Source of the DNA: Marisa cornuarietis
Taxonomy: Eukaryota; Mollusca; Gastropoda; Architaenioglossa; Ampullariidae
Direction of reading: 5' to 3'
NCBI GenBank assembly: GCA_004794655.1
Contig: SMMW01000614.1
Location: 622,501-686,500 of the forward strand
DNA length: 64,000 nt
The notes below the pieces were generated by a model. It was not told where the DNA came from. It worked only from the letters and a program-made list of their open reading frames with translations, and ran no database searches. The position numbers and the translations under genes were made by a program. Below, piece by piece: positions 36,378 through 49,558 of the stretch (position 1 is its first letter; the number at the start of each line of letters is the position of its first letter).

Positions 36378-37028
36378 TCTGAGGATTCTAGAGACAATTT
36401 AAAAGAAGTAAAAATATGGATCACTTAAGCTTAATAAGTACTTCCTCTATAAATATATATACTCGCTCTTTCTCTGACACATTCTTCATATAACATCACA
36501 ATGTGGAACACAAAATTGAAAGATTCATGCCTAACTGGGAAGACTGTTGAAATAAACGACATTTGTCATCTGCAACCTTTGCAAAAATTGGACAATCCTC
36601 TGTTTGGCAAAACAAAAAGTGTCTGCCGTCAAAGATGAAAGCGTGAATGAACTCTGCACCCTCTTCTGAATCCACCTTGTCGCTTTACCTTCTGGTTTTG
36701 TGGCACACTATACGTACAACACGTTTACCTTGCCCAACCCTAAAGTGACAGGTGTTTGTTAACCACCCCCCATCCCTAGTGAATAGCCAGCCAGCCAGAC
36801 ATCAAATACTGGATCGAAGGCAAAACGCCGGCTGCCTCTTCGCTGTTTGCGCCATTGGCTGAGGATGACAGGACATGGAGTGGATGGCGAACTCTATCAG
36901 TCACCGCCATGGCTTCCGCAGTGAAAATGTTGCAAGAAAAGGAAACCTGCTTGTCGTTGACTGCCTGAGCCCGTGGGCAAAATAGCTAGGAATGTTGTCA
37001 GATGGAAGAGGAAACAAAAACTTCCAGG

Positions 37029-37056
37029 CATATTTGCATTCCCTCACAAGGCACAA
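37029..37056 (-). repeat. Right arm of the 28-bp inverted repeat
   Basis: Exact reverse complement of 36350-36377, again with the octamer ATTTGCAT on the plus strand. Sequence just outside the core is only partly similar, so the arms may be two opposite copies of a short dispersed element or termini of a small transposon. Confidence 0.85.
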
Positions 37057-37194
37057 GCACAGAAAGATTGTCACGAACACACGAGGCCATGCGCACATAT
37101 CTGTGTGTGTGTGTGTGAACATCTAATGCACCACGGTCATACACTGAGGACCAGCCTCCCTCCATTGACACTATGATACAATAAAAATGAGGAA

Positions 37195-39453
37195 TTAAAA
37201 AAATATTAATAGTTTTACAGTCATACCGGTTACCCCCTGAACTTGTAGAATGCAATAATTTATATTCCGGGTATCCCCTCCAATACCCGATAAACTACAC
37301 CCGAACAAATTTTGCCCATTACATCTCCTCCCTTTGAGTTCTGCTTGGCCAGGGAAAATAAAATAGAGGGAACGAACTACAAACCTAATTTTTTGTAAAA
37401 AAAGCAAAGAAAGAAAGCTATACCTTGATAGATTGAAGAAAGACAAGAAAAAGAAGGAAAGAAAGAAAGGTAGGAACGAAAGAAAGAAGAGAAAGACACA
37501 ATGAATGAACTAAGAACTAACGAATGAAATTGAAAAATGAGAGAAAGGAATAATAACTCACGTTCTCGCGATTATCACATGAAATCACCCCCCAAAGTAA
37601 TTACAGTCTTTATCGCATTCTGGAAAGCACTTGCTCTCTATAAACACCTCAAAACATACAGCGAGTACCACGGGTGTAACTACTACCCCACCACCCCTTT
37701 CTAACCATTCCCTCCTTTCCGCCCAACATCTCACTTGAAGGCAACGAAGGCAATGCTTCATCTTCATCCTGATGGTGTAAGTTTCCTCATTAGCTCCTTA
37801 AGTAGGTCACAAGGTGCACCCCACCCGTGTCAGAAAGGTCACCATAACCCGTGGTGAGGGAGGAAATGGCGAGATGTTTGGAGGATAACAACAGCTTGTG
37901 CAAAGGGTGGAAGAAAGACAAGTGCATGACTAATGTTCTCTAGATGTTTAGGCAGCCAAGTCAAAAGTTGTTTTTATTTTTCTTCCCAACATCTCTGTGT
38001 AACAGGACTTGCTCAGCTTGATGAATCGTGTTCTTACCATGTTGCTATTGATAAGTTACTCTCCTTGGCCACCAACAGCTGATGGTTTTACAGCAGACAC
38101 TCCTTCATCTGCAGTAGATATACTTTGGCCCAGCCAGCCAGCCAGCCAACCAGCCGGTCATTGAATCACATAGGTGAGAGCCCGCTGACTACAGCCACAA
38201 AGTCGGGGTTTGGCAGGAGAGGAATGAAAGTAGGTGGAGGTTGTAGGAGAGCTCACCACCTTGAAAATGTCTCCCTTTTCTGTTTCTGCAGGTCTGTCTT
38301 CTTGTATACCCATTATCGACATGTTTGTCCACCTGACTGTATACCTGATATACCTGACTGCAAATCTGTCTCAAGCAGCTGAACTCCATGAACTGCTTTC
38401 GACGCCATCTTCTGAAATATTTGCAAGAAAATTAGATGAGCCCTCTAGAAACACCTCCCAATTCCAGGACCTATGTAAATATCTGCTTTTGTTGTTGTTG
38501 TTGTTTCTTGTTTGTACTTTTTTTCTCTTAACAATCGCCTTGTACATACTCACCTTCCACTCTTATTTGATGTTTTATCTCATGTTTATTACCAATTATT
38601 TTTTTATTCTTTTAATTATTTGTTTATTCTTTCCCCGTACGGGGCGAGGGATAAATGAAAGCAAGCACCTTCTCGCTTATTTACCTCTCGTTAATACAAA
38701 AAGAATTGTCATTGTTTCTTTTGTTCTTCGGCATCAGTGTGTGTGTCTCTTCTTCTGGGGCCAGTAGCACAACACAGTTCTAATTTTAAACACTTTTAGG
38801 CCTTATATCGTTTTAGATAAACACTTTAAAGTGCACACCACAATTTTATAATTTTTTTAACTAAAACTGCTTAAGTAAGATAAAATTGTTCAAGCCTGAC
38901 TTTCCGTCCTGTCAGTACAATATTTTTGTATGTTCTTTGCAATACATCAAAATGGCTAAGAAGAGATTTTGCTTCTTTAGAACAGTTTTAAGGTTTAGTA
39001 ACATGTCGTGCAACTGGCCCCTGACTTTTGAAATCCCTTCTATCTGTAAGCACAGAACAGCCTTAAAATATTTTATAGGAAAGCTATGACTCCAACATTG
39101 CCAGGAAAATATTTACGTTTGATAAGATGTTTTCTTCCTGTAGACCTGAGGGAAAAAAGAAACAAGCAGACCTAGTCATTTACAACCGAGGTTATTTGGA
39201 TACATTTATCGCTGGCAGAAACAGTATGGAGGCCTGGCAAGAAACTGCACGAAAAGACAACATCTGAGTGTTAAAAAACTTGTTTAGGTGGAAGTTTTTG
39301 AGTCTCAGTTCTAGCACAGATCGTAAAAAAATACTTGGTTGTCCAGAGATAAAGTGCCTGTGCTCTTTCTGTGCATTGAGTGCAGCATAGCAACAAATCT
39401 ACTGAACGGTTTCTGTACTACACGACTGTGATAACTACTCACGACAGTAATAG

Positions 39454-39458
<5 letters not shown>
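37195..39458. other. No gene recognised; (GAAA)n patch
   Basis: Contains an A/G-rich (GAAA)n patch at about 37440-37495. An open plus-strand frame at 38234-38767 has a Leu/Phe-rich second half caused by T-rich sequence. No splice-consistent exon with a known domain was found. Confidence 0.4.

Positions 39459-39525
<67 letters not shown>
39459..39525. repeat. (CA)33 microsatellite
   Basis: Perfect CA repeat ending at ACACATAAAGC. Confidence 0.97.
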
Positions 39526-39527
<2 letters not shown>

Positions 39528-39681
39528 AAGCGGGCAGTATCTAGACAATAGACCTCTATCCAGTTTCTTGGCGGACAGATCGCGCATGCGCACTAACAAT
39601 CCTTTTACATAAATAGTAAACTCACTGTTTACTTTTGATGTCAGGGTTAAGACGCACGACGCCAAGCAAACGACTGGGTTG

Positions 39682-40330
39682 TTGCTGTTGATGATGATGA
39701 TGGTGATGATGATGATGAAGCAAATATTTGTAACACATTTCCACACTTAGCAGTAGGCTTAATGCACTGTACATAAAACAGACATTTAAATATAGGCACA
39801 AAGGGCACAGCACACATTCACCAACGCAAACCAGAGATATCAGTAAAAAAAGACATATTAAGAGCCATAAATAAAAGAAAAAGAAAAATCATGCAAACAA
39901 AGCATGCCACAGCAACAACAGGTTAGGAATATAACAGTGAAGGGAAAAGGCATCCTGACGAGTCGGAAAAAAGTGAGTTTCTAGTTGTGTGTTAAGCGAT
40001 GTGTGATACACATTCCATGGCAGAGCCGGCAGAAGACAGAGGAGAGGACTGCACACAACTAAAGACTCCAACTGAGATGTCTGTCATGAAGGCTGCATCA
40101 GTACAATGGCAGTGAAGAAAATGAATGATGAAGGTGGCAGGATTGTAGACAAAGAGATCAGAGGATCAAATTTTCATTTGTTGAGCCATGACCCATCGCC
40201 CCAGAGTCTAAAATGTAGCGAAGAAAATAGTCTGTGGAGTAGAAAGTGTGAACAGCGTCAGTGAAGTGGAGAAAATTTTTCCTTAAAACTAAAAAGCCTG
40301 AGACAATGGCACAGACATGGCCTTAAAGAC
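39682..40330 (+). repeat. Dispersed repeat with (GAT)n head
   Basis: (GAT)n at about 39688-39720 is followed by AT-rich sequence. A body contains AAGTGAGTTTCTAGTTGTGT and then ATTCCATGGCAGAGCCGGCA. A block with the same layout occurs at about 43003-43120 (AAGTGTGTTTCTAGGGCACA, then GGATTCCAATAAACTGATGC). Probably an old non-coding retroposon family. Confidence 0.45.
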
Positions 40331-41126
40331 CGTTAGTCGAGTTTGTAAGGTGAAGGAATATCACTCTCACTTTTAAAAATTAGCCGCAGAACTTTCTTTT
40401 GTTGAATACAATTTTATATTTTCGCGAGAAAAACGAATCTAGTATACGGGGTCGACAGCATTGTATAAAACTGATCGGAAAAAATTATACTATCCTGAAA
40501 ATGTTCCAATCCAGAATGTATTATTCATATCGGGGACCTGTTATTAGTTTTCCCAAATGTTGCCCAATCTAATGGACCGGTAGTCTCAAGACCTTTGACC
40601 TCCAACCACCACATCTTTAATGTTACTGAACATAGAACATGTCTTGTTCTATCTGCCGGGTCAAGAGGTTCGAAGTGGTATGGCTGAACATCATATACTT
40701 TATCTGATTCTGTGGCGATATCACAGCTTGCAAGTCCGCCATTGTTGTTGCCAATAAAGAGTCACACTTCCGGAATTCCGTGCGCTTGGATCTCTTCGTT
40801 GAGTGCTCGTGAATGTCTGGAAACCAGCAAAATTCCTCGCCTTCAACGACGAATTACACTTGAACAAGCCCGATGTGGCTTGAATGTCCAATATTTTTAG
40901 GGTCTTACTTCAACACTTAGATGAATCCCAAAAGTTTGTATTTAGAGGTGAGAATCCCTTTAGAGGCGCTTTTTCAAACGATGTATTTCCTGTACCAAAC
41001 ATCAGATCTGTCCAAGAGAATATTAACCGATCATTAACCGTGCTGACCATATAGGTCACAAGGCTAAACATCTGTATGGAATAGGGTAGGGCTAATCTTC
41101 ACATCGCACACCGATGAAGGAAACCT

Positions 41127-41675
41127 AGCGGTTGCTGTCCGTGGTCTACCATCTTCAAGGTACGGTTGCTGTCCGTGGTTTAGCTTCTTCTAGGTACGGT
41201 TGCTGTCCGTGGTTTAGCTTCTTCTAGGTACGGTTGCTGTCCGTGGTCTAGCTTCTTCTAGGTACGGTTGTGTCCTTGGTCTAGCTTCTTCAACGTACAG
41301 TTGCTGTCCGTGGTCTAGCTTCTTCAAGGTACGGTTGCTGTCCGTGGTCTAGCTTCTTCTAGGTACGGTTGCTGTCCGTGGTCTAGCTTCTTTAAGGTAC
41401 GGTTATTGTCCTTGGTCTAGCTTCTTCAAGGTACGGTTGCTGTCCGTGGTCTAGCTTCTTTAAGGTATGGTTGCTGTCCTTGGTCTAGCTTCTTCAAGGT
41501 ACGGCTGCTGTCCGTGGTCTAGCTTCTTCTAGGTACGGTTGTGTCCTTGGTCTAGCTTCTTCAAGGTACGGTTGCTGTCCTTGGTCTATAGCTTCTTCAA
41601 GGTACGGTTCCTGTCCGTGGTCTAACTTCTTCAAGGTACGGTTCCTGTCCGTGGTCTAGCTTCTTCTAGGTACTG
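41127..41675 (+). repeat. 34-bp minisatellite, about 16 copies
   Basis: Consensus AGGTACGGTTGCTGTCCGTG then GTCTAGCTTCTTCA, with CTAGGT/CAAGGT and CCGTGG/CCTTGG variants and a few single-base deletions (for example TTGTGTCC at about 41269 and 41540). It ends just beside an open frame on the minus strand. Confidence 0.93.
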
Positions 41676-41708
41676 CTACTTATCTACGGCACCAGTCAGC
41701 TATGATAA

Positions 41709-42233
41709 TCAGCAGCTGGTACCCTCCGAATAAAACATGCTTTCACGCCCAGTTAAAATGTGCAGCCGGCCAATGAGGTTGATTCTGATTCTATCGACAG
41801 TCTCTTGCCTTTGGATCCGCCTCCAGGACAACAAAAAAGCCCGGGTATCTAATCTCAGGTAATCTGTAATTTTTAGACGATTTTGAAGAAGATGTTCAAG
41901 TTTGTTTTGAGTCGCCAGCAAAACTACCGCCGATGCTTCAGCAGACCTGTTGACATGTGCCATCTGTTGACTGGAATGGACGGTAGAGACAGATGGATAC
42001 TGACCATTTAATAACGTCCAGAACTTCAGTGATTTCTGCCATAATGGAGGGCTTTGAAGGGCCTTGAAGAGATGATTGTTGCGGAATCTGCGCGACGGAA
42101 ACATTTGCTCTACTTCCGATATGCATTGAAACACAGTCTTGACGGCAGTCAACATGAATAATTTGTCATCTCGACAGCCTCTTCCTGCGGAGTCAAGTAT
42201 CCCGAAAGATTGTTTTCGCACCCAGAGCAGCAA
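41709..42233 (-). CDS. Unidentified open reading frame, 174 codons
   Basis: A complete frame from ATG (42233) to a stop at 41709-41711. Composition is ordinary protein-like rather than low complexity. Leu-rich amphipathic segments occur in the second half, for example NKLEHLLQNRLKITDYLRL. There is no signal peptide, membrane helix or motif I recognise. It could be a single-exon gene, part of a longer transcript, or chance. The 34-bp minisatellite begins 34 bases downstream of its stop. Confidence 0.25.
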   Translation of the reverse strand: MLLWVRKQSFGILDSAGRGCRDDKLFMLTAVKTVFQCISEVEQMFPSRRFRNNHLFKALQSPPLWQKSLKFWTLLNGQYPSVSTVHSSQQMAHVNRSAEASAVVLLATQNKLEHLLQNRLKITDYLRLDTRAFLLSWRRIQRQETVDRIRINLIGRLHILTGRESMFYSEGTSC

Positions 42234-43411
42234 ACATGATGATCTGTAGTCGGTAAACAGGGACCGGATGCATAAATAATCTTTTTCGTTTTCTCGTCGG
42301 TAGCAATTTCAGTAGAGGTCTCGACAGTACGAAAGTTATGAACACCTTTATGTATGGAAAGAAAGTACGAAAGCTAATGGAACAGTTCAGGAATACTGTG
42401 TGTCTGTAAAAACATACTGGCACGAAAGATGATAACTTTCTAAAGGAAGATAAATCCCAAGAGGAATAAGGTTAACTTGGTCTCGGTTTTATTACATTAA
42501 AGAGGGGAAAGGTAATGTTCTAAAGAGGAGATAGGGTCCAGGACCAGGATGCACGATATTTCTCCTTAATGCACGGGACTTAGTCTCCTTAGCAACGTAT
42601 AATTAAAGGGCGTGGCACACTTTTGATAGCTCTATCCAAACGAAAGATAAAACTGCTTATAAATGGCTCAATTAAGAGCAGATGCAAAGATTTAAAAAAC
42701 CCCACGAAGTCTGTATTTACTCGTCTGGAACGTCCGGCTTGTCAACTGATTCATCTACATAAAGCCATTTCATCGAATCATCATTTTTGCATCTGTTTTT
42801 GGTGCACTCTAATCCTTAATGATAATAACAACAATAAAATGTATGTTTAGAGCTTTACCACAACATTAGTAAACATCCACTTGGCTTTGAGGAATACAAA
42901 ATATGAATAGTAGACATTGGACAAGACACGAAACAATAGGTTAAAGCTACCGATGACACAGAACAATAGACAGACTAACTTGGGGCATAAAACGCCAGGT
43001 GTTTCCCGAAAAAGTGTGTTTCTAGGGCACATTGGAAAGAGTCTATTGTCTGCTGATGATGATCTGTCATATTATGGGAGGGGATTCCAATAAACTGATG
43101 CTGGGAACAGAGATGAAGCATGAATCTGCAGGAGTACGCAGAGGCCTACTTGGAGAGTGTAGTAAGTTCGAAGTTCAGAGAAGCAAGAAGGAGCAGAGTC
43201 TGATTTCGTTTGGAGTATGAATCGTAGAGTTTTGGAGCTGATGGAGTTTGTTGAGAAGACAGAGAGGATAATCGGATAAGAATTACAGTAATCACTTCTT
43301 GATCCTTCCACTCATGCCAAGCTTTTCTCTTATCGAGGATACATGGTGATCAGGTTACAGTACGGATTATGTATTTAGCTAGGTGTTAATTTATTGATGT
43401 AAATGTGTGTA

Positions 43412-43462
43412 CTATTGAATGTAGTTAGCTGAGTGCATCCAATCAGACCATGCGTTATATAA
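43412..43462 (+). promoter_or_regulatory. TATA/CCAAT-like promoter signature
   Basis: CCAATCAGA at about 43438 is followed 8 bp later by GTTATATAAAC at about 43454. A frame opening at 43450 overlaps it. The arrangement resembles a core promoter, possibly of a solo LTR, but no LTR ends or partner copy were found. The CCAAT-to-TATA spacing is shorter than usual. Confidence 0.2.
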
Positions 43463-43591
43463 ACAGTAGCCAACCAGAACACGCGTTGCTCAGCCCGTTC
43501 ATTGCCAGCTCGGGGATCATTGTGACCCTTGACACCAGCAAGGATCTTGTCATGAATTCACGGGGAGGACAGCAGCCTTTCTTTTCTTCCA

Positions 43592-43978
43592 TTGCAAAGA
43601 GGCGCATTTACATGCTGGAGTTATCTACCGACGATAGGAAGTCATCGACAGAGTGGAAGAGACTACTTAGCCGTACATAGACGGGATTTTCGCTTCCTTG
43701 ATCTTGTCCTCTCCGCTTGGTTGGAACAGGCTGCCATTGTGCTCAGTGTCGAGAGCACAGAGGGAACAAAGGAAGCTACGGAGTCAAGTGAGTGTGGCGA
43801 GGATGTGAGTACTGCAAATGTTGATAGATAGCGCCGGAAGGAGAGGGAATCAGCTCGTCGTGCATCTCATCCTCTCCTGAAGAGCATCTTGGCCGACACG
43901 GGGCTAGCTGACAGCTGGTCTAGGCACGTACTTGATGCACGTAGCATTCCCGTCACTCGCAAGCACACGCATAAATAA
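43592..43978 (+). pseudogene. Open frame with one internal TAG, unidentified
   Basis: One frame runs from 43592 to TAA at 43976-43978, with a single in-frame TAG at 43829-43831. Both parts look protein-like: RDFRFLDLVLSAWLEQAA before the stop, SARRASHPLLKSILADTGLA after it. That suggests one formerly continuous coding region. I cannot assign a family; a decayed transposon protein is possible. Confidence 0.25.
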
Positions 43979-43989
43979 GCCCGCACGCG

Positions 43990-45436
43990 CACCCATGCAC
44001 ATCCATGCACTCACATATACTCGCGCACGCGCATGGTCGACCGAGACTGGTCACTAAAAGGTCGTAATTGTCAGTCGTCTCGACCTGTACTCGTCGAATG
44101 AAAGTCCAGTGAGTGGGTGAGTGAGCGGGCGGGTGGATGCTTGCTTGCGTGCGTGCGTGCGTGCGTGCGTTACTGACTGCGTACGTGTCGGATCACACGA
44201 GTGCTTCAAGCAGACAACAATCAAGGATGTACCATATGTTGTCGCCGTATGTGCAGATGTTTGGAGCTGCTGGAGAAATGTACTTGAACAGTTTGTTTTA
44301 GGCGTTACATCCGCTCGACGCTGTCAGCTGTTCAGGAACAACGAGTACAGCGATGTTTCTAACAGGCTGCTCAAGTACATACTTGTTCTCACAGGATGTT
44401 GTTAGCACAGGTTGGCTGATGGCTGGTTAGTACAGGGTGGGTGGTTAGTTTGTTAGTAGAGGCTGGTTGGTTGGTTGACTGGTTAGTCGATCCTTCGATT
44501 GCTTATGTACAAAAATAAAAATCCTTCTTCCGCTTAGTAGTGGTCTGTGGGATGAGGTCTGCGGGAGAGGAGAGTAGAGGTGGCGATGAAGTGGGAGGTA
44601 AGCGGGGATACACAGAAACACAGCCACCCAGCCCTTACCAGCCCTGAGAACAGGCGGTAACCCCGCCCCCTCCCCCCCTAGACCTGAAACCTCGAAATTT
44701 CCTGCAGGCGAGACAAGTCAGCGGATTCCAAGTAGGCTGCTGAACCACTCTGCAAATTTCCTTCAAATTTCCTTTACTTTCCTCCTCGATATCGGAATTT
44801 GCAGGAAACGGTGGGGGTGGCACAGGCAGACAACTCTTATCTAACTATTCAATTTATCTGCTGCTGGGGAATATCACATGGGCACATCTTTGTCTGGGAA
44901 AACCCTTCGTCATTCACTCTGCTCACTTCATTCTGATCTCACGTGAAATAAATAAGTTTTTTTTTCTCCCCAGACTCAACCAAGTCTAGAGCCAAGCAGT
45001 TCAATCCTTCAGGAACACAGCGAATTGGTTTGTAGGAATGTTTTCTGTGACATTCAATCTAAATGTATAGAAAACGAAGCAAACACAAACATGTTGGTTC
45101 AACATAAGCGAAGGTCCTAAAGCCTCGTTACCGTAGCCCCTTATCTGTCTCCTCGTACATGGGGCTGTGGGATGAATGCTCATTCTAAGAAGATAGGCAC
45201 CGAAGGTTCAGCCTGGTATCAGTGTAGAAACTGAGAACTGGCTCCGAAAGACATCTTGTAGGACGGTTGTTCGCCCATGGCAAGGCGCCAGTAGCTGTGA
45301 CCAAAGGGAGTGGACCTTCTCCTCAAACTCTTGGGGGGGGGGACTGGAAACTACTAGCATAATTATTGCCATTACTGGGAAAGAGGATCCGATTGCATAA
45401 TAGCCGTCAAACTTAGAAAAAAGAACAAACGATGCC

Positions 45437-45519
<83 letters not shown>

Positions 45520-46255
45520 AGGGAGAGATTATGATAGACACAGGTGTGTATATATTACATATGTACTGACACGACTGCAAGTGTGTGACTAGTGACTGAC
45601 GGCCACCATTAAGACATGTTCTGTGTGCAATGTCAGGGGATAAAACAAAATACTTATTTTATTTTATTTACGGCTGATCCCATTGACATTCTGACTAAAA
45701 TCTTTAGGCATCCCTCTTTTGTGGGATATAAATTTGTTTATTATCCCTTTACATGTTGAAATATAAAGGTTTTAAGGCCTGATTGATCAGATATTTCCAT
45801 TTTATCTGAAAGTTTCCTTCTTAGCACAAAAGTTAGTAAATTCCATCTCTCGTCTTGCTAAACATAAGCGTTTTCATGCGAGATCCACAATCAGTTTATA
45901 GTTTCATAAAAATAAGATATTTCGGTTAAATAAGGATACATGTCGTGGACAGGATGGTAAGAGTAGGTGAATGGGTGAATCAGTCAGGGAATCAGTGGTA
46001 TTCATGTATGTGAATTTTCCCCAAAAGAAGGAAGGAACTGGTAGACTAATTTGGTTATGACAGCAGTAAAGGTATTTTATTTTTAGATGTCCGGTTGATG
46101 TCAGGGACAAGCAAGCATGCAAACTACAGCAAGTAATAGAGGCAAGGAGAGAAAAGAGAGAGAGAAAAGGAAAAAAAACTAAGAGAAATTACCGAAGGTC
46201 GGAAGTTACATAAGAAAAGGAAAGGGAAAAAAGACAATGAAAGAAAGCAAAAGAC

Positions 46256-46287
<32 letters not shown>

Positions 46288-47507
46288 CGTAAAAGCTTGA
46301 AGTAAATACATAAGAATGAGACTGAAGTAAGTGAAGAAAAAAATAAAAGAGAAATATTGAAATAAAAACCTAATAATGAGCAATAATTGTAAAAACTGTG
46401 TGATACTTTGTTGTTTGTGATATTGAGGAAACATTCATAACTCAAACATTACATTCACTATCCCCATAACAACACAAGTTTAGAACAACGCAGACTTTAA
46501 TGTAGAGGTACCATCCAAATATCACATGTACTGAAAACTTTCAGCCAACTTAAAAAAAACAACAAAATTTCACCCAAGTGTTGAAGTTACTAGATTCCTT
46601 CAGCCCCGAAACACTTATCGAGAAGTAATTAGCAAAGAGGCGAATGCAAGGAAATTGCTGCATTTCCGTTCAGAGTCTTTATCTGTCTTGACAGTTAACT
46701 GCACCTCCGGCCTGACCTGCGGTAATCTTCAAGTGTCTTCCTCTCTCTCTCTCTCTCTCAGTATGTGGTGCTTTGCACTCTTGCACATCAGTTTAATTCC
46801 CTGATGGCAGTTTAGTGACTGATAACTTGCTCTCCACACCCTCCACACCCTCCACTCACAATAGTGCATCATGAGCAAACAAAAACAAAACTGACTTTTG
46901 TTTTTCCCAGAATGCAACAGGCAAGGTGACAGGAGGGCAACCTTTACAATCTTATTTTATTGTTTTTTATTTCGTGTTTTGGTTTTTCTTGTTTGAACCT
47001 GTCTTGGCCAGTTGACTGATTCCCAAAGCTCTTTTTTATCAACCAAACTGAGATGAATTTTAAAATAAAAGACCGCCGATGTGATATTTAGATACAAGAA
47101 TAAACCTTTATTACAATCAAATCATTATTTTTATTGTAAAAAAGATGGTTTCGTCCACAAGCTGGGTCTTCCGGGTTTTCGTCCTTTGTGAAACCACATG
47201 ATTTTGCTAAGAGTATGATCTTTGTATATATTAAAATTGTCTTTCTCTCTCTAATGCATTTGTGTTGTAATTAGGTAGTTTTCAGTTTCCTTTCCTTTGA
47301 TCGAGAACTAGATGTAAAAGTAGCACGACTTTGCTTATTCTTTTACCCTCGTAAATAAAGATTTGTCATTTCATAATTCTCCCTTAGGGCAGATAAACTG
47401 AGTTTCCTCCACTTCCGAAGGATAGACCTGTTCTTGAGGACAAAGTCCCACCCCACACGCTAACCTTCAGTAAGACAAAGAAAAACATAAAATGCTACCG
47501 ATGATAA
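43990..47507. other. No gene recognised; simple repeats
   Basis: Holds (CGTG)n at about 44141-44170, (GT)n/(GA)n at 45439-45520, (AAAT)n at about 46258-46287 and (CT)n at about 46739-46760. The remaining frames are short and unrecognised. Confidence 0.5.
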
Positions 47508-47659
47508 TCATGGGAAGTTTGGAGGATGGAGTAAAGCATCAATAAATCGTGATCTCACATATTCTCGAATGGCTTGTGGAAGAGTGTTGATATCGAGGGG
47601 AGGGTGAGTCGTACCAGTGGGAGGGGGATTCCCTCCGGTCTGTAACTCATCTGTGAGTC
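47508..47659 (-). CDS. Candidate terminal coding exon, unidentified
   Basis: On the minus strand an acceptor at 47660-47661 (CTGGATTTAG) opens a 49-residue frame ending TGA at 47508-47510. It reads DINTLPQAIREYVRSRFIDA in its core, then a Pro-rich end. The composition is protein-like and Pro-rich, and codons look natural. No upstream partner exon was found. It could equally be transposon debris. Confidence 0.25.
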
Positions 47660-47894
47660 CTAAATCCAGGTTCGTGGAGGTGAAGACCAAGCAGCATGAT
47701 ATCGTTCTTATATGAGCGTGCCTAATCTGTAGTGTTATCTGTTGACCCTAAGATAACCTAGCAGAAGGTGTAATCTATTTTTAGGTGGAGATCCTAATCT
47801 TGGTGATAGGGTGGGCAGTTCGACAATGAGATACTTCAAAATGTTATCCTTTTTTTCACTCTCAGTTTTCTAGGAAGAAGATCATGAGGTCACA

Positions 47895-48065
47895 AATACA
47901 TGTACCATCAGAGCTATGACACAACACCGTTAGAATATCATCAGAACTATTGTAGAACATCATTAGAACTATCGGAGAACACCATTAGGACCGTCTCATA
48001 AGAGACATCAAAAATTGCAAAAGAATATCATAAGAACTGTCGAAAAAAATATCAGCTGAACTTCC
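47895..48065 (+). repeat. Degenerate about 30-bp repeat (ATCATTAGAACTAT)
   Basis: About five diverged units with the word ATCA(T/G)(T/A)AGAACTAT and AGAACA/AGAATA between them. Decayed minisatellite; no gene seen. Confidence 0.5.
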
Positions 48066-49554
48066 CAGAAGATCTCAAAGGACGTGAGTCTCTTTGAAAT
48101 TATAAGACATGTAACACAATCGCTGAACCCAAGTCCTCGTTAGAACAATCACAGAACATCGGGTTGTGATGTTGAAAATCCTTCTTTCACGTGACCCCGA
48201 CTAACAGGTATTTTGACTTTCATTAGATGGAACTGATAATGTCCATAAGCGTAGAGATGGGGATGGCCTTATGACTACTTCATGACTACTTCATCAGTTC
48301 GTACAGGCTCTTTATTCCATTGTTATTGCCTCTATTATGGAGCTAACTCCTGGCTGCAGTCAAGGCCACTGACGACCATCAAGCTTGGAGATCATATTGT
48401 GCCCATAAAGGAAATCATAGTGACAGAGTGTTCACAAAGACTCGGATATTACGGTGATAAAGTGGGCGAACACAGACGAATTAAGCCCTCACAGTCTTGT
48501 AATACATCAAGTGATGGAGGCTAGACACAGACCACAAGTCTCTAGTTACGAAGGCCCAGTTCCGACAAACACAAAGCTGCGCACACTCTCAACCTTCACG
48601 CATGCAAATCTTCACGTCTCATGATTTATGTCTGCGACTTAGGAATTCAATTTATCAGCAAAATATACAAATAGCCTTGAGCAAAGAATTTCCTGAGACA
48701 TCGACACCACCGAATGAAGAGGGCACAAGGGGTTTCTGACGAGATTGGTAATCAGATCTGGAATACAGCCAAAAGAAGATAAATGTGACACCTTTCCCCC
48801 TTCTGCACGTCGAATTTCAATCACAAAATTTCACACAAAATGAGCTGATGGCAGGAAGGATGGAAGTTAAAAAAAAGAATGCATAATGTGGACATGACAG
48901 CAAAAGACACGGTGGTGATGATGGAAACCCGTCCTCGACATTACGACCGAACTGCCGCTCGCACGCAGGTCGTAATTCAGTTCCCCGGTTGTTTAACAAA
49001 AGTTGCCTTTGTTTACCAAAAGCTATTTCATAGCCTTGCTTTACAGTTATGTGCGTGCGCACGTGAGTGTGCGCAGGTGCTCTCGTGCAGGCTAGCCACG
49101 TGGCCTCCGGTTAAGATTGAATATCTTGCTGTTAAGTCAGTCTGTCTTCGTATCGAAAGCACATTATCTTTTGCATGAAGTGCCACCCCGTGGCGCCAAA
49201 GTCCGGCTGGCAGAAAAGAAATTGGAGTCACATGCACAGGTCGCTGCTAGGAGCTGGTGAACTCCAGAAAGCAGGTGAGGTGACTGGTTTGCGTTCAACT
49301 CCCCGGCTAGCGCCTAAAGATGTGTCGTGCGAACGACCCCAGGTTTTCGTGTTTCTATGGTGACGACATTCGCCTTTGCTGCTGCTGCTGCCGGTTATCA
49401 GCGTTTTCATTTGGGGGTGGCGTGCTAGCTAGGGGAGGGACTCCAGCTGAGTGGTGGCACGTGCACCAGTACAACGATAGCAGGCACGTTTTCCTCCTCA
49501 TTTTCTCATGTCAGAAATAAACAAATCATCAATTGGCTTTCCAACTCCTCCTCT

Positions 49555-49558
49555 CTCA

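Noticed and set aside
38234..38767. 177-codon plus-strand frame with hydrophobic stretches, possible membrane protein
   Set aside because: The hydrophobicity comes from T-rich low-complexity DNA; no domain or initiation or splice support.
43330..43850. Solo LTR around the TATA-like site
   Set aside because: No TG...CA ends, target duplication or second copy could be found; kept only as a promoter-like signature.
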